64,000 bases of DNA from Salipiger mangrovisoli (GTDB lineage Bacteria > Pseudomonadota > Alphaproteobacteria > Rhodobacterales > Rhodobacteraceae). Each line of letters opens with the position of its first letter. The stretch's first letter is position 1. The stretch spans positions 1-64,000 of the forward strand of contig NZ_JADFFK010000020.1 in NCBI RefSeq assembly GCF_015223355.1. Direction: 5' to 3'. Shown piece after piece: positions 51,272-60,230 of this stretch. Made by a program: the position numbers and the translations under genes. The notes below the pieces were generated by a model. It was not told where the DNA came from. It was given only the letters and a program-made list of their open reading frames with translations, and did no database searches.

Positions 51272-52039
51272 TCAGTGCGTCAGCGCCAAAAGCACAAGGT
51301 AGATGACCGAGGGGCCCATCAGGCAGCCGAGCCCGGTATAGAAGGTCGCAGTCATCGCGCCGTAGGGGACCAGCCGCTTGTCGGTGGCCGCAAGGCCGCC
51401 CGCCACCCCGCTCGTCGTTCCCATGAGCCCGCCGAAGGCCATCGCCGACTTGGGATTGTTGAGCCCGATCAGCGGCGCAATGAAGGGGGTGCCGATCATC
51501 ACCAGGATCGCCTTGACCAGACCCGCCGCCACCGACAGCGCGATCACCTCGGAGCTGGCCCCCAGCGCGGTTCCTGTGACCGGGCCGACGATGTAGGTTG
51601 CCGCGCCGCCGCCGATGGTCGCCATGCTGACCGCATCGGTATAGCCGAAGGCCGCCGCCACGACCGCGCCGACCGCGAAGGACAGCACCACGCCCAGGAT
51701 CAGCGAGAGTGCCCCGGCCAGCCCGGCCCGGCGGATCTCGGAAAGGTCCACGCCGTAGGCGGTCGAGACGATCGCGAGATCTCGCAGCATCGCGCCGCCG
51801 AGCAGCGCAAGACCGGCAAAGAGCGGCAGTTCCGAAAGACCCTTGCTGCCGCCGGAGACGCTGCCACCGACATAGGCGAGGATGAGTCCGAGGATGATCG
51901 CCACGGCGGAGCCGTGCAGCCGCCCCTTGGTGAGCACGTCCGAGAGCCGGTACGAAACGAACATGATCGCGCCGATCACGAGGAAGGCAAAGACCAGCTG
52001 GTTCTTCGCCACGGTGTTCAGAAGCATCTCCATGCTCAC
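51272..52039 (-). CDS. madM: Malonate transporter subunit MadM
   Basis: A 255-residue membrane protein matching MadM, the larger subunit of the sodium-dependent malonate carrier. About eight hydrophobic segments are visible, with LTKGRLHGSAVAIILGLILA near the N-terminus and GGAATYIVGPVTGTALGASS and FGGLMGTTSGVAGGLAATDK in the second half. It starts in a 4-base overlap with madL and is the last gene of the malonate operon. MadL plus MadM together import malonate. Confidence 0.92.
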   Translation of the reverse strand: MSMEMLLNTVAKNQLVFAFLVIGAIMFVSYRLSDVLTKGRLHGSAVAIILGLILAYVGGSVSGGSKGLSELPLFAGLALLGGAMLRDLAIVSTAYGVDLSEIRRAGLAGALSLILGVVLSFAVGAVVAAAFGYTDAVSMATIGGGAATYIVGPVTGTALGASSEVIALSVAAGLVKAILVMIGTPFIAPLIGLNNPKSAMAFGGLMGTTSGVAGGLAATDKRLVPYGAMTATFYTGLGCLMGPSVIYLVLLALTH

Positions 52040-52428
52040 GCCTCCACGGCCGAGAAGGGCGGCAGCGGCGCTTCCTGGCCGCCGATGCGCGACAGGATCG
52101 GCACCAGCGACACGCAGATCACCAGCGCGCCGACCCCGGCGATGATCGCCAGCGGACCTGCACTGACGGCGGCGACGACATTCTGGCAGGCGGCCATCGC
52201 GACCACGATGGGAATATACATCGCGCTCCAGAACAGCACGCCCTGCTCGGTCGCCTTCGGCAGGCGATCCGTCTTGCGCAGCCAGTCGGCGCCAAGGATC
52301 AGCAGGATCATGGCAAAGCCGACCCCGCCCACGTTGGATTGCACGCCGAGCGCGGCACCGAGCGCACTGCCGATCAGAAGGCCCGCCAGATGGCAGGCCG
52401 CCAGAAGGGCAACCCCATAAATGATCAT
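52036..52428 (-). CDS. madL: Malonate transporter subunit MadL
   Basis: A 130-residue membrane protein matching MadL, the small subunit of the malonate/sodium symporter. MIIYGVALLAACHLAGLLIG starts the protein, and GVGFAMILLILGADWL and EQGVLFWSAMYIPIVVAMAA are characteristic. The ATG at 52428 is preferred because CCGGAGGAGACTAAAG lies upstream; the frame is open to 52473. It overlaps madM by 4 bases. Confidence 0.92.
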   Translation of the reverse strand: MIIYGVALLAACHLAGLLIGSALGAALGVQSNVGGVGFAMILLILGADWLRKTDRLPKATEQGVLFWSAMYIPIVVAMAACQNVVAAVSAGPLAIIAGVGALVICVSLVPILSRIGGQEAPLPPFSAVEA

Positions 52429-52557
52429 GTCTTTAGTCTCCTCCGGTATGAAGCCCAGAGACGGTTCCTCCAAACCGTGTCGTTCTCCGGGCGGGATCGT
52501 TGTTCTGATGCCGCCTTGTGGCGGCGGGGGAGGGGTCGCGGAGCGACCCCAGCACCG

Positions 52558-54081
52558 TCAGCCGACTTTGGCCTCGGCGTAGAGATCGGCGTAGGTGCGG
52601 CGCAGCTCGGCCTTCTGGACCTTGCCCATGACGTTGCGCGGCAGCTCGTCGACGACCACCACGCGCTTGGGCTGCTTGTAGCGGGCGAGCTGACCTTCGA
52701 GCGCGCTGCGGAGGACCTCGGCGTCCAGCGTCTCGCCGGGACGGGGCACGACGATGGCGGTCACGCCCTCGCCGAAGTCCGCATGCGGCACGCCGATGAC
52801 CGCGCTTTCGAGCACGCCGGGCAGCGCGTCGATCGCCTCCTCGACCTCCTTGGGGTAGACGTTGAAGCCTCCCGAGATCACCAGGTCCTTGTCGCGCCCG
52901 ACGATGCGCAGGTAGCCGTCGGGGCCGATCTGCCCCAGGTCGCCGGTGATGAAGAAGCCGTCGGCGCGGAATTCCTGCGCGGTCTTCTCGGGCATGTTCC
53001 AGTAGCCCTTGAAGACGTTCGGCCCCTTGACCTCGACCGCGCCGATCTCGCCATCGGGCAGCGCTTCGCCGGTGGCGCGGTCGGTGACCCGCAGCGCCAC
53101 GCCGGGCAGCGCCATGCCGACGGCGCCGGGAATGCGCGCGCCCTCATAGGGGTTGCTGGCGATCATGCAGGTCTCGGTCATGCCGTAGCGCTCGAGGATG
53201 GCGTGGCCGGTCCGCTCTTCGAAGGCACGGTGATCCTCGGCCAGCAGCGGCGCCGAGCCCGACACGAAAAGCCGCATCCCGGCGGTCGCCTCGCGGGTCA
53301 GGCGCGGCGATTTCAGAAGGCGCGTGTAGAAGGTCGGCACCCCCATCAGAACGGTCGCCTCGGGCATCAGGTCGAGCGCGACCTCGGGATCGAACTTCGT
53401 CTCGAAGAGCATCGTCGCACCGGCGCAGAGCACCATGTTGGCGGCGACGAAGAGCCCGTGGGTGTGGAAGATCGGCAGCGCGTGGATCAGCCGGTCCTCG
53501 GCGGTGAAACGCCATTCGGAGAGCAAGGCCTCGCAGTTCGACGCAAGGTTGCGATGGGTGAGGATCGCGCCCTTCGAGCGGCCGGTCGTGCCCGAGGTGT
53601 AGAGAATGGCGGCGGGCTCGTCGAGATCCGCCTCATGCGCGCCTTGCCGGGGCGCGACCGACGCGGCGCGCTCCATCAGGCTGCCGCCGCCGCTGGTGCC
53701 GAGCGTCAGGATCGCCAGTTCCGGGCCCTCGCGATGCGCATGGCCCGCAAGCGCGGCGGGGTCGCAGACAAAGAGGCGCGGCGCGGCATCCCCGATGAAA
53801 TAGTCGATCTCGCCGCCGGTGTAGGCGGGGTTCAGCGGCAGGAAGATCGCGCCCACCTGCAGCACCGCGAGGTAGAGCGCGATGCTCTCGGGGCTCTTGC
53901 CGCTCTGCACCGCCACCCGGTCGCCCGGCGCGACACCGACGGCATCCAGCACCCCGGCGAGCTTTTCGACCAACTCGGCGGTGTCGGTGTAGCTCAGATC
54001 CGGCGCGTCGCGGCGCTTGAACAGCGGTTTGCTCTGCAGCACCTCGGCCACGGATACGAAGTTCTGATAGATCGTCTGCAT
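52558..54081 (-). CDS. matB: Malonyl-CoA synthetase (MatB)
   Basis: A 507-residue acyl-adenylate-forming ligase of the MatB type, converting malonate, ATP and CoA into malonyl-CoA. The phosphate-binding loop is YTSGTTGRSKG, followed by PIFHTHGLF, the YGMTET motif and the hinge GRDKDLVISGG; the C-terminal lysine lies in GKVQKAELR. The PIFHTHGLFV segment and full context with decarboxylase and Mad carrier support malonate. The ATG at 54081 follows AGAGGAGCAACAAG; the frame upstream is antisense to the next gene's end. It lies 28 bases after the decarboxylase. Confidence 0.93.
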   Translation of the reverse strand: MQTIYQNFVSVAEVLQSKPLFKRRDAPDLSYTDTAELVEKLAGVLDAVGVAPGDRVAVQSGKSPESIALYLAVLQVGAIFLPLNPAYTGGEIDYFIGDAAPRLFVCDPAALAGHAHREGPELAILTLGTSGGGSLMERAASVAPRQGAHEADLDEPAAILYTSGTTGRSKGAILTHRNLASNCEALLSEWRFTAEDRLIHALPIFHTHGLFVAANMVLCAGATMLFETKFDPEVALDLMPEATVLMGVPTFYTRLLKSPRLTREATAGMRLFVSGSAPLLAEDHRAFEERTGHAILERYGMTETCMIASNPYEGARIPGAVGMALPGVALRVTDRATGEALPDGEIGAVEVKGPNVFKGYWNMPEKTAQEFRADGFFITGDLGQIGPDGYLRIVGRDKDLVISGGFNVYPKEVEEAIDALPGVLESAVIGVPHADFGEGVTAIVVPRPGETLDAEVLRSALEGQLARYKQPKRVVVVDELPRNVMGKVQKAELRRTYADLYAEAKVG

Positions 54082-54109
54082 CTTGTTGCTCCTCTTGATC
54101 TGCTGCGGC

Positions 54110-55435
54110 TCACTCGGCCAGGGCGGCGGCCAGCGACGGTCCATGCGCAATGGTGCCCTCGCGGACGTAGGCCTCGTGCTGGGCCTCTATGGCCCCCAGC
54201 TCGTACAGGTAGTTTATCATCAGCCCATGCGCGCGGCTCAATGCGCCCGGCGACAGGTCGGCGGGCCAGTTCACCCGCCAGGCCGAGGCGCCGTTGCCCA
54301 GGTGGAAGCGCGCGACCGGATCGACGGGGCGGTTCCTGGCGTCGCGCGCCTCGACGAAGTAGCGCGCCGCGAGCGCGGCGACCTCTGGCTTCAGTGCTGC
54401 CTCGCGCGCCGGGTCGCTGCGCCAGCTGCCGTCCTGCAGGGCCACGTCGAGCGCCTGCGCCCGATCATCTTCCTGCGCCGCCAGCCATGCGGCGAAGCCC
54501 GGCGCGGGCGAGAGGGTGACGAAGGTCTTCAGCTGCGGCAGATCGCGCGAGAGATCCGCCGCCACCTGCTTGATCAGGAAATTCCCGAAGGAGACCCCCT
54601 TCAGTCCCGGCAGGCTGTTGTTGATCGAGTAGAAGACCGCCGTGTCGGCCTCGACCGGTTCGGTCGGCACCGGCGCCTCGAGGATCGCCCCGATGGTCTC
54701 CGGCACGCCGCGGGTCAGCGCGACCTCGACGAAGATCAGCGGCTCTTCCTCGGTGGCGGGGTGGAAGAAGGCGTAGAGACGGCGGTCCTCTTGCGCGAGA
54801 CGGCGGCGCAGGTCGTGCCAGCCGGCCATCGGGTGCACGCTCTCATAGGCCATGATCCGTTCGAGGATGCTGGCCGGGGTGCTCCAGTCGATATGGCGCA
54901 TGGTCAGGAAGCCGCGGTTGAACCACGAGGCGAAGAGATGCGCGAAATCCGCATCCACGGGGGCGAGCGAGCGGTCCTTGCGGATCGCTTCCAGCAGGTC
55001 GGCGCGCATGTGGACGAGCGTCTTCGTCGCGCCCGGTGCAAGGTTGAGATGGCGCAGCAGCGCCTGCCGCCTCGGCTCGGTCGCGGCAAAGAGCTTGGCG
55101 ACGGCGGCGGCGTCCGGGGCAGCATCCCAGGCGGCATAGGCCTTGCGGATCGGCTCGGCCTCGACCCCGTAGCTGTCGCGCAGCAGCCGGAAGAAGGCGA
55201 ACTTCCCGTCCTTGTCGAGCTCGGCGTAGGCGGCCAGCGCCTGCTCCGCCACGGCGACCCGAGAAGCATCGCCGATGTGGCCCATGAGCACGGCGCAGGC
55301 GGCCTCGATCCGCTCGGACGCGGGTCGCGAGAGCGCCAGCGTGGTCGCATCTGCGCCCGCGACGGGTTTCCAGCGGTCGCGGCGGGTGATTGCCTCGACG
55401 AAATCGCTCAGGAACGAAACGCGTTGCTTTCCCAT
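54110..55435 (-). CDS. matA: Malonyl-CoA decarboxylase
   Basis: A 441-residue malonyl-CoA decarboxylase of the MatA/MCD type, releasing acetyl-CoA and CO2. The N-terminal helical domain extends to about residue 155. The GNAT-like catalytic domain contains CoA-site and active-site regions such as RLAQEDRRLYAFFHP, VFYSINNSLPGLKGVSFGNF (the Ser of YSI.N.Q.GL is part of the active site) and FHLGNGASAWRVNWPADLS with the conserved His. GAGAGGAGGACTTCAGT precedes the ATG. It is the first gene of the malonate operon and is divergent from the GntR regulator. Confidence 0.93.
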   Translation of the reverse strand: MGKQRVSFLSDFVEAITRRDRWKPVAGADATTLALSRPASERIEAACAVLMGHIGDASRVAVAEQALAAYAELDKDGKFAFFRLLRDSYGVEAEPIRKAYAAWDAAPDAAAVAKLFAATEPRRQALLRHLNLAPGATKTLVHMRADLLEAIRKDRSLAPVDADFAHLFASWFNRGFLTMRHIDWSTPASILERIMAYESVHPMAGWHDLRRRLAQEDRRLYAFFHPATEEEPLIFVEVALTRGVPETIGAILEAPVPTEPVEADTAVFYSINNSLPGLKGVSFGNFLIKQVAADLSRDLPQLKTFVTLSPAPGFAAWLAAQEDDRAQALDVALQDGSWRSDPAREAALKPEVAALAARYFVEARDARNRPVDPVARFHLGNGASAWRVNWPADLSPGALSRAHGLMINYLYELGAIEAQHEAYVREGTIAHGPSLAAALAE

Positions 55436-55477
55436 ACTGAAGTCCTCCTCTCAGTCGTTATACATTTTGAAGTTGGT

Positions 55478-55492
55478 GTTGTATATAACAAC
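55478..55492. promoter_or_regulatory. Putative MatR operator
   Basis: GTTGT-ATATA-ACAAC is a perfect 5-bp inverted repeat between the divergent malonyl-CoA decarboxylase and GntR genes. It resembles the TTGTATACAA-type site described for MatR in rhizobia. A partial related sequence (TTATACA, 55458-55464) lies just upstream. The location between both promoters allows joint control. Confidence 0.6.
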
Positions 55493-55553
55493 TTGGTTTG
55501 CGTATTTTGCGGTGATGTTGTAACGACTTGCGTCAGACAGATGGGAGCCAGAC

Positions 55554-56204
55554 GTGCAGACAGCCCAGCGAATCCGCCTCGAATTGGAGAACGAGATCGT
55601 CGATGGCCGCCTGCTGCCCGGGGCAAAGCTCGACCCCGAGGAACTGGCGACGCGCTATGGCTGTTCGCGCACCCCGGTGCGCGAGGCCCTGCAGGCGCTC
55701 GAGGCTTCGGGACTCCTGCGGGTGCAGTCGAAGCGCGGCACCTTCGTCACCGAGCTCAGTGCCGAGGAGCTTATGGAGCGTTTCGAGGTGATGGCGGAGA
55801 TCGAGGCGCTCTGCGCGGCGCTCGCCTGCCGCCGCGCGCTGCCCGACAGCATCGCCCGGATCGAGCGTGCGATGCAGGGCTGCGAGGCAGCGGCGGCGCG
55901 CGGGGACCTCGATGCGTATTACGCCGAGAACACCGAGTTCCACCGCGCGATCTACGCGGCATCGGGCAACCACTTCCTGGCGGCAGAGGCGGGGCGGCTG
56001 CAGGCGATCCTGCAACCCTACCGCCGCCGCCAGCTTGGCGCGCCGGGACGCATGCAGCGTTCGTTGGACGAGCATCGCCGGATTTTCGAGGCGATCCGCA
56101 GCGGGCAGGAACCCAGCGCGCGCCAGACGATGCACGATCACGTGCTGGTGCAGGGCGAGCGCTTCCGCGATCTGCTGGCCATCCTCGGCAACCTGAAGGC
56201 ATGA
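55554..56204 (+). CDS. matR: GntR-family regulator of malonate genes (MatR-like)
   Basis: A 216-residue GntR/FCD regulator. The winged helix-turn-helix (LELENEIVDGRLLPGAKLDP, LATRYGCSRTPVREALQALE, SKRGTFVTELSAEEL) covers residues 8-75. The FCD domain has the metal-binding-type set with ENTEFHRAIY near residue 123 and His residues in ARQTMHDHV. The start is GTG at 55554 with GGGAG 6 bases upstream. Divergent placement next to malonyl-CoA decarboxylase and matB, with a MatR-like site between them, supports assignment as the malonate repressor; malonate would be the inducer. Confidence 0.87.
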   Translation: MQTAQRIRLELENEIVDGRLLPGAKLDPEELATRYGCSRTPVREALQALEASGLLRVQSKRGTFVTELSAEELMERFEVMAEIEALCAALACRRALPDSIARIERAMQGCEAAAARGDLDAYYAENTEFHRAIYAASGNHFLAAEAGRLQAILQPYRRRQLGAPGRMQRSLDEHRRIFEAIRSGQEPSARQTMHDHVLVQGERFRDLLAILGNLKA

Positions 56205-56700
56205 AGCCTTTCGGGTTGCTGGCGTCCCCAGTCGTTCACTGCGATATCTTGGGCAGCGCACCTTGGCGGCAAGTCAATTTCCGGTCGTGAAGTCTGTGCT
56301 ATCCCGGCGCTTGCCGGGCCCGAGATACGCGGCAGGACAGTGATACCGGGGTGAGATCAGAGCTCGGAACCTGCGGGCAGCGGTTCCTGGTCGAACACAT
56401 CGAGCACTGCGTGCGATAGGCTGCCTGCATCCAATGCATCGGCACGCGCCATGGCCGAAGGACCCCCACATTTCCTGGCCGTCTTGCCAACCAGCGGCGC
56501 AGACTGGCGCGCAAGAGCGATGCATCCAGCGGGGGATGACGCAGGTCGCGGGTGCGGGCGGATCTGCGCCGTGTTGGTGGTCGTGGCCTGTCCGCCGGCG
56601 CCGAGCCCAGCACTTCGTGACGGCGATCTCGGGAATGATCCGGCACGGGGGTGGCGTGATCCCGGCGTGGCATGCGCACGCTTGCAGCAGCGCCCTCGGG
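56205..56700. other. Intergenic stretch without recognisable gene
   Basis: About 550 bases separate matR from the next convergent operon. No known family was recognised, and no repeat other than the terminator hairpin at its right end. Confidence 0.45.
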
Positions 56701-56707
56701 AAAGAAG

Positions 56708-56738
56708 CTCGACGACCGGAAGGGCGCCGGTCGTCGAG
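56708..56738 (-). terminator. Terminator of the minus-strand ABC/nucleoside hydrolase operon
   Basis: CTCGACGACCGG (56708-56719) and CCGGTCGTCGAG (56727-56738) form a perfect 12-bp stem with a 7-base loop, 15 bases behind the last permease stop on the minus strand. The minus-strand continuation is CTTCTTTCCC, a pyrimidine/T-rich tail typical of intrinsic terminators. Confidence 0.8.
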
Positions 56739-56752
56739 AGCGGCCGCTCCGC

Positions 56753-57514
56753 CTAGCGCCAGAACACCAGCCTGCGCTCGAGCAGCGAGACCACCGCGAA
56801 GAAACCCAGGCTGGCCACCGAGGCGACGAAGATCGCCGCCCAGACCTGCACGAAGTCGATGACGATGACCGCCTGGTAGATCACCCAGCCGAGCCCGCCG
56901 TAGGCGCCGAGCATCTCGGTCACGATGGCGACGATCAGGCTGCGCACGGTCGACAGGCGCATGCCCGACAGGATCAGCGGCAGGGCGGTCGGCAGGCGCA
57001 GCTTCCACAGGATCGCCGCGCGGCTCGCGCCGAAGCTGCGCATCAGGTTGACCGAGCGCTCGTCCACCCGGTCGAAGCCGGCAAGGGCCGAGACGAACAT
57101 GGTGAAACTGACCGCCACGGCGACCATCACGATCTTCGAGCTGACCCCCATGCCGAACCACAGCAGGATCAACGGCGAGAAGGCCACCACGGGCACCGAG
57201 TTGACCGCCGTGGCGGCGGGCACGATCACCTTGCGCAGCGGCGGCACCAGCGTGACGGCAAGCGCGAGGCCGACGCCGATCGCGCCGCCGAGCAGGTAGC
57301 CCGCGAGCGCCTCGCCCAGCGTGTAGGCGGCGGCCTCGCCGAGCACGGCGCGGGCGGTCCAGAACCGCGCGAGGATCTCCGAGACCGCGGGCAGGATGTA
57401 GCTCGGCAGGTCGAAGAGCCGGGCCGCGAGCTCCCAGACCGCGAAAAGGGCGAGCGCGCCGAAGATGCCGCGGGCAAGCGCGTGCGGCGACGGAGACATG
57501 GGATCTTGGGTCAT
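56753..57514 (-). CDS. ABC transporter permease (NitT/TauT/SsuC type), second copy
   Basis: A 253-residue ABC permease of the NitT/TauT (SsuC) class with about six membrane segments. The cytoplasmic EAA-like loop reads RSFGASRAAILWKLRLPTAL near residues 156-175. It starts in a 4-base overlap with the preceding permease gene, so the importer probably contains a heterodimeric channel of two related permeases. It is the last gene before the terminator at 56708-56738. Confidence 0.92.
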   Translation of the reverse strand: MTQDPMSPSPHALARGIFGALALFAVWELAARLFDLPSYILPAVSEILARFWTARAVLGEAAAYTLGEALAGYLLGGAIGVGLALAVTLVPPLRKVIVPAATAVNSVPVVAFSPLILLWFGMGVSSKIVMVAVAVSFTMFVSALAGFDRVDERSVNLMRSFGASRAAILWKLRLPTALPLILSGMRLSTVRSLIVAIVTEMLGAYGGLGWVIYQAVIVIDFVQVWAAIFVASVASLGFFAVVSLLERRLVFWR

Positions 57515-58314
57515 GCGCTTTCACCTCCCCAGAAGACGATGCGCTTCTCGGCAAGGCCGATGGCGGCGAAGAAGGCGACGCCCAGCACCGCAGAGCACAG
57601 GATGCTGGCCCAGATGGCGACCATGTTCTCGGCATACATGCCCTGCAGAAGCAGCACGCCGAGCCCGGTGGTGTCGCCGAACCATTCGCCGACCACGGCC
57701 CCGGCGAGGCCGAGCGCCGAGGCGATGCGCAGCGCGACGAAGATGTGGGGCAGGGCGGTCGGGAAGCGCAGCTTGCGCATGATCTCGCGATCCGAGGCGC
57801 CGAAGCTGCGCAGCAGCTGCACCTGTTTCTCGTCCACGGCGCGCATGCCCAGCAGGGCGTTCACCGTGACCGGAAAGAATGTCAGGTAGAAGACGATCAC
57901 CGCCTTGGCGAGGATGGTGTTGCCAAACCACATGACGACCAGCGCGCCGAAGGCGATGACCGGGATCGTCTGCGAGACGATGAAGATCGGAAAGATGGTC
58001 TCGCGCAGAAAACGCAGGCGCGAGAAAGCGATGCCGATCCAGATGCCGAAGAGCGCCCCGGCCCCGAAGCCGAGCAGCGTTTCCAGCCCGGTGCGGACCA
58101 TCGCGTCTCGGTAGGCGGCGGGGGTGCGCAGGATCGCCTCGAGCACCGCGCTCGGGCGGGGCAGGACGTAGGGGCGGATGTCGAAGGCGATGACCAGAAG
58201 TTCTACCGCCAGCAGCACGGCGGCCAGGACGACCACCCCCTTCAGCAGGGGCAGCACGGCGCCGAAGCGCCGTGCCACGGGCTGTGCGCCCGCCATGTTT
58301 GCCTCTGCCGTCAT
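57511..58314 (-). CDS. ABC transporter permease (NitT/TauT/SsuC type), first copy
   Basis: A 267-residue ABC permease paralogous to the next gene. Its EAA-like loop reads RSFGASDREIMRKLRFPTAL near residues 171-190. Four-base overlaps with both the binding-protein gene upstream and the second permease downstream show strict translational coupling. An in-frame ATG at 58296 is an alternative start. With the ATPase at 59391-60230 the four proteins form a complete importer of the nitrate/sulfonate/pyrimidine-precursor class. Confidence 0.92.
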   Translation of the reverse strand: MTAEANMAGAQPVARRFGAVLPLLKGVVVLAAVLLAVELLVIAFDIRPYVLPRPSAVLEAILRTPAAYRDAMVRTGLETLLGFGAGALFGIWIGIAFSRLRFLRETIFPIFIVSQTIPVIAFGALVVMWFGNTILAKAVIVFYLTFFPVTVNALLGMRAVDEKQVQLLRSFGASDREIMRKLRFPTALPHIFVALRIASALGLAGAVVGEWFGDTTGLGVLLLQGMYAENMVAIWASILCSAVLGVAFFAAIGLAEKRIVFWGGESA

Positions 58315-59327
58315 TCCGGCAGCCGTTCGGCCGAGGGGATCGCGTCGATGAACTGGCTGTCGAATGCCGCCTCGAGATCGATCGGCCCACCGAGCACGTC
58401 ATAGTCGACGAGGATCTGATGCGCGCTGCTCACCGCATCCATGTCGATGGTGAACAAGCCCTGTTCGGCGGCGGCGCCGGCGAGCATGATCTTCTCGACC
58501 TCGTCGAGCATGAACTCCTGGTGCGGGCGCTCGAGCGTCGGTGCCTCCTTCATGATCAGGTCGATCGCCGCTTCCTTGTCGGCGAAGGCATCGAGCCAGC
58601 CCTTGACCGAGGCGCGCATGAAACCCTGCACCAGCTCGGGGTGCTCGGCGGCGAAGTCATTGCCGACGATCAGCGTGTCACGCGGGAAGGAGACGCCGAA
58701 ATCTTCGGGCACGAAGCGCTTGAGGTTCTCCTCGCCGACGCGCTGCATCAGCGTGTAGTACTCGTTGTAGCGCGTCGCGGTGACCACATCGACCTGGCCA
58801 TCGACGAAGGGCGTGACCGAGACCTGCTGCGGCTGGATGTTCATATCCGTGCGGTCGATGTCATTGGCTGCCAGCATGCCGAAGAGGACATAGTTCGCCC
58901 CGGTGAACCAGGTGGTGATCGATGCGTCCTTGAAGTCTGCGATCTCCTGCACCGGGCCGTCGGCCTTGGAGACGAAGACGAAGGGCGTCTCCTGATGGGA
59001 GATGCCGATACAGGTGATCGGCAGGCCCTTCTCGATGGCGGCGAACACGGAGTCCGTGCCGCCCGACAGGCCAAAGGTGTCGGCGCCGGTGGCCACGAGG
59101 TTCTCGGTCAGCAGGTTCGGCCCGCCCGGATTGATCGCGAGATCGAGGCCCTCGTCTTCGTAGTAGCCCTTCGCCTTGGCCATGTAGAAGCCGACGAACT
59201 GGGCCTGCGGCAGCCACTTGAGGCGCAGCGAGACGGACTCGAGATCGGCTGCCTGCACGGCGGGCGCGGCGAGCATCGCGGTCGAGGCGGCCAGACCGAG
59301 CGTGGAGAGGAAGGAACGTCTTTTCAT
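58311..59327 (-). CDS. NMT1/THI5-like ABC transporter substrate-binding protein
   Basis: A 338-residue periplasmic binding protein of the NMT1/THI5-like family. A signal peptide with KRR start and cleavage near AVQAADLESV is followed by RLKWLPQAQFVGFYMAKAKG and GYYEDEGLDLAI, the typical opening of the pyrimidine-precursor/nitrate/sulfonate group. Close family members bind hydroxymethylpyrimidine-like or other cyclic N-containing compounds. Downstream permeases overlap it by 4 bases. Together with a nucleoside hydrolase and a hydantoinase-type hydrolase, a heterocyclic nitrogen compound is a sensible ligand guess. Confidence 0.9.
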   Translation of the reverse strand: MKRRSFLSTLGLAASTAMLAAPAVQAADLESVSLRLKWLPQAQFVGFYMAKAKGYYEDEGLDLAINPGGPNLLTENLVATGADTFGLSGGTDSVFAAIEKGLPITCIGISHQETPFVFVSKADGPVQEIADFKDASITTWFTGANYVLFGMLAANDIDRTDMNIQPQQVSVTPFVDGQVDVVTATRYNEYYTLMQRVGEENLKRFVPEDFGVSFPRDTLIVGNDFAAEHPELVQGFMRASVKGWLDAFADKEAAIDLIMKEAPTLERPHQEFMLDEVEKIMLAGAAAEQGLFTIDMDAVSSAHQILVDYDVLGGPIDLEAAFDSQFIDAIPSAERLPE

Positions 59328-59390
59328 CGCAGTACTCCATGTTGGGGATGGACCCGGTTGGTCCGGGCTTGGTGGCTTGGACCCCAGGAT

Positions 59391-60230
59391 TCAGTGGGAG
59401 GCGGGGCCGAAGGTCTTCATGCTCTCTTCCTCGATCGCGTCGAGCAGTTCGCGCTTGAGGGAGATGAACTCGGGAGAGGTGACGAGGTCGGCGCCGCGCG
59501 GGCGCGGCAGGTCGACCTTGCGCGAAAGCTTGATCGCGCCGGGCCGGGCGGTCATCACCAGCACCTTGTCGCCAAGGAAGATCGCCTCGTCGACGTCATG
59601 GGTGATGAAGAGCACCGTGCGCTTGTGCTTCTGCCAGACGTCGAGCAGCCAGCGCTGCATCATGGTCCGGGTCAGCGCGTCCAGTGCGCCGAAGGGCTCG
59701 TCGAGCAGCATCAGGTCGCGCTTGAACATGAAGGTGCGCATCAGCGCGACGCGCTGGCGCATGCCGCCCGACAGCTCGTGCGGGTACTTGTCGGCAAAAC
59801 CGGCAAGGCCGAATTCGGGCAGCATGCGCTGCGCCTCGGCGCGCGCCTCGGCCTTGTTCGCGCCCTCTATCTCCAGCGGCAGGATGGCGTTGTCGATCAC
59901 GTTGCGCCAGGCCAGCAGCAGGTCGCGCTGCGGCATGAAGGACACCTGCCCGAGCAGCTGGCGCGCGTGCACCGACTGACCCTCGAAACGCAGCACTGAC
60001 CCCGCGTCGGGCTCTTCGAGCCCGGCGACGATGTTGAACAGCGTGGACTTGCCGCAGCCCGAAGGACCGACCACCGTGACGAACTCTCCGGGCTGGACCG
60101 CGAGATCCACGCCGTTGAGCGCCTGCACCTCGCCAAAGGTCTTCGAAAGCCTGCGCAGATCGAGGATCGGCTCTTCGGCAGGGGTCATGGCGGGCTCCAT
60201 CGTGCTGGGGTGGGTCATTGGCATGTTCAT
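59391..60230 (-). CDS. ABC transporter ATP-binding protein (NitT/TauT/SsuB type)
   Basis: A 279-residue ABC ATPase. Walker A is GPSGCGKST, the Q-loop lies in SFMPQRDLLLAW, the signature reads ELSGGMRQRVALMRT, Walker B is LMLLDEPFGALD and the H-loop His is in FITHDVDEAI. The RDLLLAWRNV pattern after the Q-loop is typical of the nitrate/taurine/sulfonate/pyrimidine class. It overlaps the nucleoside hydrolase stop by 4 bases; ATG codons at 60221 or 60197 are alternative starts. It powers the two permeases encoded further downstream. Confidence 0.92.
   Translation of the reverse strand: MNMPMTHPSTMEPAMTPAEEPILDLRRLSKTFGEVQALNGVDLAVQPGEFVTVVGPSGCGKSTLFNIVAGLEEPDAGSVLRFEGQSVHARQLLGQVSFMPQRDLLLAWRNVIDNAILPLEIEGANKAEARAEAQRMLPEFGLAGFADKYPHELSGGMRQRVALMRTFMFKRDLMLLDEPFGALDALTRTMMQRWLLDVWQKHKRTVLFITHDVDEAIFLGDKVLVMTARPGAIKLSRKVDLPRPRGADLVTSPEFISLKRELLDAIEEESMKTFGPASH

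Noticed and set aside
52339-54519. A 726-codon plus-strand frame opposite matB
   Set aside because: Antisense shadow; the minus-strand reading contains all adenylate-forming ligase motifs.
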